A stretch of DNA of 48,202 nt from Actinomycetota bacterium. GTDB taxonomy: Bacteria > Actinomycetota > CADDZG01 > JAHWKV01 > JAOPZY01. The notes beneath the pieces are model-generated. The model did not search any database and was not told the DNA's origin. It saw only the letters and a list, made by a program, of their open reading frames with translations. Shown here piece after piece: positions 47,500-48,202 of this stretch (position 1 is its first letter; each line of letters opens with the position of its first letter). The stretch is from the NCBI GenBank assembly GCA_025963875.1, contig JAOPZY010000102.1, positions 1 through 48,202 on the forward strand, in the 5' to 3' direction. The translations under genes were made by a program, and so were the position numbers.

Positions 47500-48202
47500 A
47501 TGTGTACGACGTGCGGATGCGGAAGCGATGAGGTGGTGGTCACGGACCCCGACCACCGGCACGATCACGAGCACGACCACCATCACCACGTCCATGACGA
47601 CCGCAGCGCCCGCACGATCGTGCTCGAGCAGGCGGTTCTCTCCAAGAACGACGCGCTGGCCGAGGCCAACCGGTCCTGGTTCGCCGAGCAGCGGATCCTT
47701 GCCGTGAACCTGATGAGCTCCCCGGGCGCCGGCAAGACCACGCTGCTCGAGCGGACGATCATCGATCTCTCCGCCGAGTTGCCGATGGCCGTGGTGGAGG
47801 GCGATCAGGAGACCCTGCTCGACGCCGACCGGATCCGGGCGACGGGCTGCCGGGTCGTCCAGATCAACACCGGGGCCGGGTGCCACCTCGACGCCGACAT
47901 GGTCGCCCGGGGCCTGAGGGTGCTCGAGCCCAGGCCGAGCTCGATCCTGCTGATCGAGAATGTCGGCAACCTCGTGTGCCCGGCGATGTTCGACCTGGGG
48001 GAGCGGGCCAAGGTCGTGATCATGTCGGTCACGGAGGGCCAGGACAAGCCGCTCAAGTACCCGCAGATGTTCCGTGCCGCCGAGCTCATGGTGCTGAACA
48101 AGGTGGACCTGCTGCCCTACGTCCAGTTCGACCCGGAGCAGTGCATCACCTACGCCCGCCAGGTCAACCCCAAGCTGGACGTCGTCTCGGTGTCGGCCAC
48201 CC
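47500..48202 (+). CDS. hypB: Hydrogenase maturation GTPase HypB (3' end cut)
   Basis: The visible 234 residues start MCTTCGCGSDEV (CxxCxC high-affinity nickel motif), followed by a His-rich stretch (about residues 19-32; HRHDHEHDHHHHVHD) for nickel storage, the Walker A SSPGAGKTTLLE (about 73-84), VEGDQETLLDADR, NTGAGCHLDADMVARGL, IENVGNLVCPAMFDLGE and the NKVD guanine motif. The C-terminal end lies beyond the window. HypB is the GTP-driven nickel insertase working with HypA. Confidence 0.95.
   Translation, partial: MCTTCGCGSDEVVVTDPDHRHDHEHDHHHHVHDDRSARTIVLEQAVLSKNDALAEANRSWFAEQRILAVNLMSSPGAGKTTLLERTIIDLSAELPMAVVEGDQETLLDADRIRATGCRVVQINTGAGCHLDADMVARGLRVLEPRPSSILLIENVGNLVCPAMFDLGERAKVVIMSVTEGQDKPLKYPQMFRAAELMVLNKVDLLPYVQFDPEQCITYARQVNPKLDVVSVSAT

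Overview
This window looks like a chromosome segment of a high-G+C actinobacterium, possibly an uncultured soil lineage such as Acidimicrobiia or Thermoleophilia (inference only; no rRNA or marker gene is present). Supporting signs are F420-type enzymes (a TIGR03620-like LLM oxidoreductase and a Ddn-like nitroreductase), a DUF574 methyltransferase end, DUF5709 and DUF2630 proteins, a PimB-like mannosyltransferase, an LPXTG-type surface protein, many ECF sigma factors, four-base ATGA gene overlaps and leaderless-looking starts.

Layout. 1-6.8 kb: a methyltransferase tail, a large secreted phosphoesterase with PKD and FN3 modules, an S4 RNA-binding protein, and a graveyard of decayed genes (CoA-transferase, carotenoid-hydratase-like, PIN). 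6.9-9.8 kb: an ECF41-type sigma factor with a VOC protein, divergent from a CMD-like/VOC/nitroreductase cluster; both sides carry promoters fitting the published ECF41 consensus. 9.8-17.9 kb: small enzymes and stress functions (DNA glycosylase, alpha/beta hydrolase, peroxiredoxin, DsbA-like, LLM oxidoreductase) and an SDR-VOC-ECF operon. 18-29.2 kb: an accessory block with an HTH-MNT/HEPN pair, a disordered WWIVD protein, a leaderless RHH protein, a 1298-residue P-loop/TPR protein, an ECF sigma with a membrane partner, two secreted proteins, and an RHH-Doc toxin-antitoxin pair. 29.1-38.9 kb: a TiaS-like protein with a structured leader, ArfB, a PH-domain protein, an ECF-triple-VOC-YjbR operon, a UPF0104 membrane protein and PimB-like transferase, and an operon for ATP-dependent DNA ligase, DUF2630 and a UBP zinc finger. 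39.5-48.2 kb: OsmC, a subtilase, an LPXTG protein, MauE-like and VIT1-like membrane proteins, a YgfZ/GcvT-like protein, a PD-(D/E)XK-like protein, and hypA-hypB (cut by the window end), implying [NiFe]-hydrogenase maturation.

Two non-coding themes stand out. One is a dispersed palindrome family with a cgcgcg core (five copies, all near gene 3' ends, one a perfect 48-bp palindrome). The other is a set of three 45-46-bp nested inverted repeats of the same geometry but different sequence. Three of the four ECF sigma genes are translationally coupled to VOC-domain genes. All calls are from reading alone; no database search was run.
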